Part shown: one piece after another, positions 38,736 through 41,857 of the stretch | Numbering within the stretch: the first letter of the stretch is position 1 | Layout of the letters: each line of letters opens with the position of its first letter | DNA from: Hamadaea sp. | GTDB taxonomy: Bacteria; Actinomycetota; Actinomycetes; Mycobacteriales; Micromonosporaceae | Assembly (NCBI RefSeq): GCF_013362815.1 | Contig: NZ_JABFVK010000005.1 | Location: 1-41,857, forward strand | DNA: 41,857 nucleotides | Direction of reading: 5' to 3' | Made by a program: the position numbers and the translations under genes | Notes under the pieces: model-generated | What the model was told of the DNA's origin: nothing | Database searches by the model: none | What the model saw: the letters and a program-made list of their open reading frames with translations, nothing else

Positions 38736-39293
38736 ATGACCATGTCGGTGAGCGGGTGGACCCGAACCCAGCCCTGGGTGTCGCTGGTCGTGCGGCTGGC
38801 GCTGGCCGCCGTGTTCATCGGGGCGGGCCTGCCCAAGATCTTCGATCTGCCCGGCAACGCCCGGGCGGTCAACGCATACCAGTTGATGTCGTGGGACGCC
38901 GCCCAGGTCGTCGGGGCGATCCAGCCGTTCCTGGAGGTCGGCATCGGCCTGCTTCTGCTGGTGGGCCTGCTGACCCGGTTCGCCGCGTGGTTGTCGGCCA
39001 TCGCGCTCGTCGTCTTCGTCTCGGGCATCGTCTCGGCCTGGGCCCGAGGGCTGTCCATCGACTGCGGCTGCTTCAGCAAGGGCGGCCAGCTGCCGGTGGG
39101 CGTGGCCCCCAACTACACCTGGGACATCGTCCGTGACGTCGCCTTCTTGGCCCTGGCGGTCTTCTTGATCCTGTTCCCCTCCAGCAGGTTCTCGTTGGAT
39201 CGCCAGTTGTTCGGCCCACCACTGGATATGGAGGAACCCATCGATGAGCAAGCGCGTGCAGGACAAGCGCGAAGCGGCTCGGATCGTTCGTGA
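38736..39293 (+). CDS. MauE/DoxX-family membrane protein
   Basis: The product has 185 residues with four membrane helices. The MauE-type pattern is visible: LVVRLALAAVFIGAGLPKIFD at the start and a short loop with DCGCF (paired Cys) before the fourth helix. MauE relatives pass reducing power or support disulfide formation in exported proteins. It overlaps the next gene, a DsbA-like protein, by 50 bases, so the two probably work together in extracytoplasmic thiol exchange. Confidence 0.87.
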   Translation: MTMSVSGWTRTQPWVSLVVRLALAAVFIGAGLPKIFDLPGNARAVNAYQLMSWDAAQVVGAIQPFLEVGIGLLLLVGLLTRFAAWLSAIALVVFVSGIVSAWARGLSIDCGCFSKGGQLPVGVAPNYTWDIVRDVAFLALAVFLILFPSSRFSLDRQLFGPPLDMEEPIDEQARAGQARSGSDRS

Positions 39294-39993
39294 ACAGCTC
39301 GCCCGGGAGCAACGCCGCAAGCGCACCCTGTGGATTTCGATCGGCGTGGTCGCCGTCCTGGTGATCGGCGGCATGATCGGATACGCGGTCTACGCGAGCC
39401 AGAAGTCGACGAGCTTCAACACACCGGCCCACGCGAACGCCGACGGCACCGCCATCGTGACCGGGTCGGGCAAGGTGTCGGTCGACATCTACCAGGACTA
39501 CCTGTGCCCGTACTGCAAGCAGCTGCATGACAGCGCGGGTCCGACGCTGGCCGCGCTCGCCGAGCAGAACAAGATCACGCTGAACATCCACCCGATCGCC
39601 ATCCTCGACCGGTCCTCGACCAACCAGTACTCGACCCGGTCCGCGGCCGCGGCGGGCTGCGCGGCCGACGGCGGCAAGTTCCTCGCCTACAACGACGCCT
39701 TGTACGCCAACCAACCGGCCGAAGGCGGGGCCGGGCCGGCGAACGAAGAGCTCATCACGACCGGGCAGAACGTCGGGCTGACCGACGCCTCCTTCGCGAC
39801 CTGTGTGAACGACGGCACCTACCTGACCTGGCCGGAGCACACCACGGACGCGGCCAGCGAGAAGGGTGTCAGCGGCACTCCGTCGGTCTTCGTCAACGGC
39901 ACCAAGGTCACCGCGTCGCTCGACGCGATCAAGGCCGCCATCACCGCCGCGGGTGGTGACGCGTCGGTCGCGCCGACCCCTTCCGCCAGTTGA
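39244..39993 (+). CDS. Membrane-anchored DsbA-like thioredoxin-fold protein
   Basis: The product has 249 residues. A cytosolic basic N-terminus and one membrane helix (about 29-50) anchor an extracytoplasmic thioredoxin fold. The active site is CPYC (Cys88-Cys91) in DYLCPYCKQLH, and the cis-Pro loop is GTPSVFVNG near the end. Two further Cys (in GCAADG and TCVNDG) may form a structural disulfide, as in mycobacterial DsbA. Strong GGAGG site before the ATG. It oxidises or isomerises disulfides in exported proteins, likely recycled through the MauE/DoxX partner. Confidence 0.92.
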   Translation: MSKRVQDKREAARIVREQLAREQRRKRTLWISIGVVAVLVIGGMIGYAVYASQKSTSFNTPAHANADGTAIVTGSGKVSVDIYQDYLCPYCKQLHDSAGPTLAALAEQNKITLNIHPIAILDRSSTNQYSTRSAAAAGCAADGGKFLAYNDALYANQPAEGGAGPANEELITTGQNVGLTDASFATCVNDGTYLTWPEHTTDAASEKGVSGTPSVFVNGTKVTASLDAIKAAITAAGGDASVAPTPSAS

Positions 39994-40011
39994 TCCCCCA
40001 CCCGAAGGACC

Positions 40012-40083
40012 CCTCCGTTGATCATGAACCCATGGTCCCCCTCGACGGCGTGTCGCCGCCCCAAACCTCATGATCAACGGAGG
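40012..40083. repeat. Inverted repeat whose right arm carries a ribosome site
   Basis: Perfect 16-bp arms (CCTCCGTTGATCATGA at 40012-40027, complement at 40068-40083) flank 40 bases that contain a smaller CGGCG-TGT-CGCCG hairpin. The right arm ends in GGAGG (40079-40083), three bases before the GTG at 40087. Confidence 0.8.
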
Positions 40084-40086
40084 CGG

Positions 40087-41118
40087 GTGGCCGCACTCCT
40101 CGGTGCGGCCGTCGCCTGGACCGCCCTGCTGAGCTGGGCCGCTGCCACTCCAGCGGCGGCCCACGCGGCGGACGCGCCGGATGCCACGAACTACCGGACG
40201 ACCATCACGGGCATCACTCCGGCTCTGCCGGGGGTGAGCGTACGCGCGATCGAGGCAGGCGCCCGGCTGGAGCTCACCAACCACTCCGACCGCGTCGTCG
40301 AGGTGCTCGGCTACAGCAACGAGGCGTACCTGGAGATCCGGCCGGACGGCGTCTTCGAGAACGTCAACTCCCCCGCGACCTACCTCAACGCGACCCTCCA
40401 GGGTGGCGTCGTGCCCCCGGCGAACGCCGATCCGGCCGCCGCGCCCCAATGGCGCAAGACCTCCGATCAGCCGATCGCGCGCTGGCACGACAAACGCGCC
40501 CGTTGGACCGAGTTGCAGCCGCCGGCCGCCGTCGCCGCCGATCCCGGCACCGGGCACCGCATCGCCGACTGGACCGTGCCGCTGCGGACGGCCGACGATC
40601 TATCCACACTGGAGCTTAAAGGTACGCTCGACTGGGTTCCGCCGCCGTCGGCCGCCTTGTGGTGGATCCTGACCGTCCTCGTGGCGGCCGCTCTCGCATC
40701 ACTGGGCCTGGTCGCTGCTTTCCGCGTACAAGTGCTGGGAATGATTTTGATCGTGGGCGGCCTGGCCGCACTGACCTACGTGACCGCGCGGGAGATCGAC
40801 GCCGGGGCGCGCGGGGCGTGGGAGATCATCGCGGGCGTGTTCGGCAGTGAACTGTGGCCCGCCGTGGCCGGACTGACGGCGCTGCTCGCCGGCGGGTACG
40901 CGCTGCGCAACCGGCCGTCGGGGCCGTTCGCCCTCGCCTTGGCCGGCGCGGGACTGGCACTGTTCGGCGGAGTGGTGAACGCCGCGGTCTTCTTCCGCTC
41001 GGTGGCCCCGATCCCGTGGCCGGACCTGGTCGCGCGGGTCCTCGTGCTGGTCGTTCTCGCGATCGGGCTCGGCGTCTGCGGCGCGGCGTCGCTCCGGATG
41101 CGCCGGGGCATAGGGTGA
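40087..41118 (+). CDS. Exported/membrane protein of unknown function, C-terminal four-helix domain
   Basis: I chose the GTG at 40087 because GGAGG is just upstream and a normal signal peptide follows (LLGAAVAWTALLSWAAATPAAAHA). An open frame back to a TTG at 40018 would run through a palindrome. The 343-residue product has an extracellular beta-rich domain (about 30-185) with GYSNEAYLEIRPDGVFENVNSPATY, a segment I have seen only in unnamed actinobacterial proteins. Four or five membrane helices follow from about 195. Neighbours in copper/thiol handling suggest a related envelope role; no direct motif supports that. Confidence 0.72.
   Translation: MAALLGAAVAWTALLSWAAATPAAAHAADAPDATNYRTTITGITPALPGVSVRAIEAGARLELTNHSDRVVEVLGYSNEAYLEIRPDGVFENVNSPATYLNATLQGGVVPPANADPAAAPQWRKTSDQPIARWHDKRARWTELQPPAAVAADPGTGHRIADWTVPLRTADDLSTLELKGTLDWVPPPSAALWWILTVLVAAALASLGLVAAFRVQVLGMILIVGGLAALTYVTAREIDAGARGAWEIIAGVFGSELWPAVAGLTALLAGGYALRNRPSGPFALALAGAGLALFGGVVNAAVFFRSVAPIPWPDLVARVLVLVVLAIGLGVCGAASLRMRRGIG
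41111..41116 (+). promoter_or_regulatory. -10 box for a leaderless bcp mRNA
   Basis: TAGGGT at 41111-41116 overlaps the end of the upstream gene and ends 6 bases before the ATG at 41123. Bcp may thus have its own promoter as well as read-through. Confidence 0.45.
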
Positions 41119-41122
41119 AAAC

Positions 41123-41593
41123 ATGCGACTGGAACCAGGAGACACCGCACCCGACTTCACGCTGACCACCTCGACCGGGGACGAACTGGCCCTCAGTGAC
41201 CTGCTCAAGCAGGGCAAAAAGGTGATCTTGTACGCCTACCCGGCGGCGATGACGCCCGGTTGCACCACGCAGGCGTGCGACTTCCGGGACAACCTGGCCT
41301 CGCTGACCGCGCACGACTACAACGTCGTCGGCATCTCCCCCGACAGCCCGGCCAAGCTGGCGAAGTTCGTCGAGCGGGACGCGCTGACGTTTCCGCTGGT
41401 CTCCGACCCGGACAAGAGCGTGCTGTCGGCGTACGGCGCTTTCGGGGAGAAGATGAACTACGGGAAGAAGATCATGGGCGTGATCCGGTCGACCTTCGTG
41501 ATCGACCCCGACGGGAAGATCGAGAAGGCGTTCTACAACGTCAAGGCCACCGGGCACGTCGCCAAGCTTCGGCGCGATCTGGGGATCGACTAG
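41123..41593 (+). CDS. bcp: Peroxiredoxin of the Bcp/PrxQ family
   Basis: The product has 156 residues. The active site is PAAMTPGCTTQACDFRD: peroxidatic Cys47 and resolving Cys52 spaced by four residues, as in PrxQ. The family Pro-x-x-x-Thr/Ser motif is present, here with AAM between Pro40 and Thr44. GVIRSTFVIDPDGKI follows near the end. It reduces hydroperoxides with electrons from thioredoxin in the cytosol. Clustering with the ECF/anti-sigma pair and thiol proteins supports an oxidative-stress role. Confidence 0.95.
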   Translation: MRLEPGDTAPDFTLTTSTGDELALSDLLKQGKKVILYAYPAAMTPGCTTQACDFRDNLASLTAHDYNVVGISPDSPAKLAKFVERDALTFPLVSDPDKSVLSAYGAFGEKMNYGKKIMGVIRSTFVIDPDGKIEKAFYNVKATGHVAKLRRDLGID

Positions 41594-41857
41594 CTCCACC
41601 TCCTTGTGCGGCGGGGCCCACGCGTTATCCCGGGATAATGCGGCTATCCGAGCGTGGATAACCGCGCTATCCCGGCATCTTGTGATGATCTTGCCCGCGC
41701 GCCCGTTCAACGCTCGGTGCTTTCGCACCGCGCGCCTCGCGGCTCACTCCGCACGATCATGAACTATCGGGGCTCTTGTGACGGATGTGTGGGTGGCGTC
41801 GTGTCGAACGGGAGCGCACGCCGTGCCCTGTCTTACCTTTCGAGTGTCTAGTCCGAA
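41594..41857. other. Intergenic end with palindromes
   Basis: No gene is supported. TTATCCCGGGATAA (41626-41639) is a perfect palindrome. It is followed by a near-perfect hairpin, GCGGCTATCC / GGATAACCGC, at about 41640-41665, which may together end the bcp transcript. CGATCATGAACTATCGG near 41755 repeats the GATCATG element. Confidence 0.6.

Overview
This is 41.9 kb of high-GC actinobacterial chromosome. The gene set points to a filamentous actinomycete, and I infer something close to the Micromonosporaceae. It includes a four-gene conservon, an accessory SecA2, a CBM2-GH12 cellulase, tandem lipoprotein L,D-transpeptidases, DUF2690/XRE regulators, and oligoribonuclease next to tRNA-His. Start codons are often GTG. 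Many genes have either a strong GGAGG-type ribosome site or a TAnnnT box 6-8 bases before the start, which suggests leaderless mRNA.

Layout. 0-0.1 kb: the 3' half of a tRNA-Lys(CTT) and its terminator; the sequence to its left does not fold as a D-arm, so this may be an attachment-site half-copy. 0.3-6.7 kb: small accessory genes, namely two secreted orphans, a histone-H1-like protein with a C-terminal HTH, an XRE/DUF2690 regulator upstream of a CpnT-like toxin with its overlapping immunity gene, a divergent pair of RibD/DHFR-fold proteins, and an AraC regulator. 6.7-16.2 kb: a defence-flavoured region holding an AbiL-like pair (AAA ATPase plus RloB), a GH12 cellulase, a ParA ATPase with a small SAP-like partner, a HelD/HelR-type helicase, and a GmrSD-type DUF262-DUF1524 restriction enzyme with an extra C-terminal domain. 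The ATPase/RloB pair and the GmrSD gene look less GC-rich than their neighbours, as expected for acquired genes.

16.2-28.8 kb: a heterodimeric ABC exporter whose two ATPase domains are degenerate in complementary ways, secA2 on the other strand, an S66 (LD-carboxypeptidase/MccF-like) peptidase divergent from a GHL10 glycoside-hydrolase-like protein, and the conservon cvnABCD (kinase-like, roadblock, DUF742, GTPase) with overlapping genes. 28.8-33.8 kb: two paralogous L,D-transpeptidases, a terminator, tRNA-His, orn, and a GT87 mannosyltransferase-like protein. 33.8-35.7 kb: a repeat-rich intergenic stretch and a low-complexity membrane protein. 35.7-41.6 kb: a CopC-CopD fusion downstream of a zinc-finger membrane anti-sigma factor, its divergent ECF sigma factor, then MauE/DoxX, a DsbA-like thioredoxin protein, a membrane protein whose ribosome site lies in a hairpin arm, and a Bcp peroxiredoxin. 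Together these look like a copper/thiol-stress module.

The most unusual signal is a composite repeat of about 105 bp, consisting of a perfect 22-23 bp inverted repeat plus a GGCGC-rich tandem tail. It occurs twice in opposite orientation: once in frame inside the first ABC transporter gene, and once after the conservon. The arms differ by a compensatory base-pair change. Also notable are the complementary ABC ATPase decay, the two-gene ParA cassette, the GmrSD fusion, the toxin/immunity locus, and a hairpin that would hide a ribosome site.
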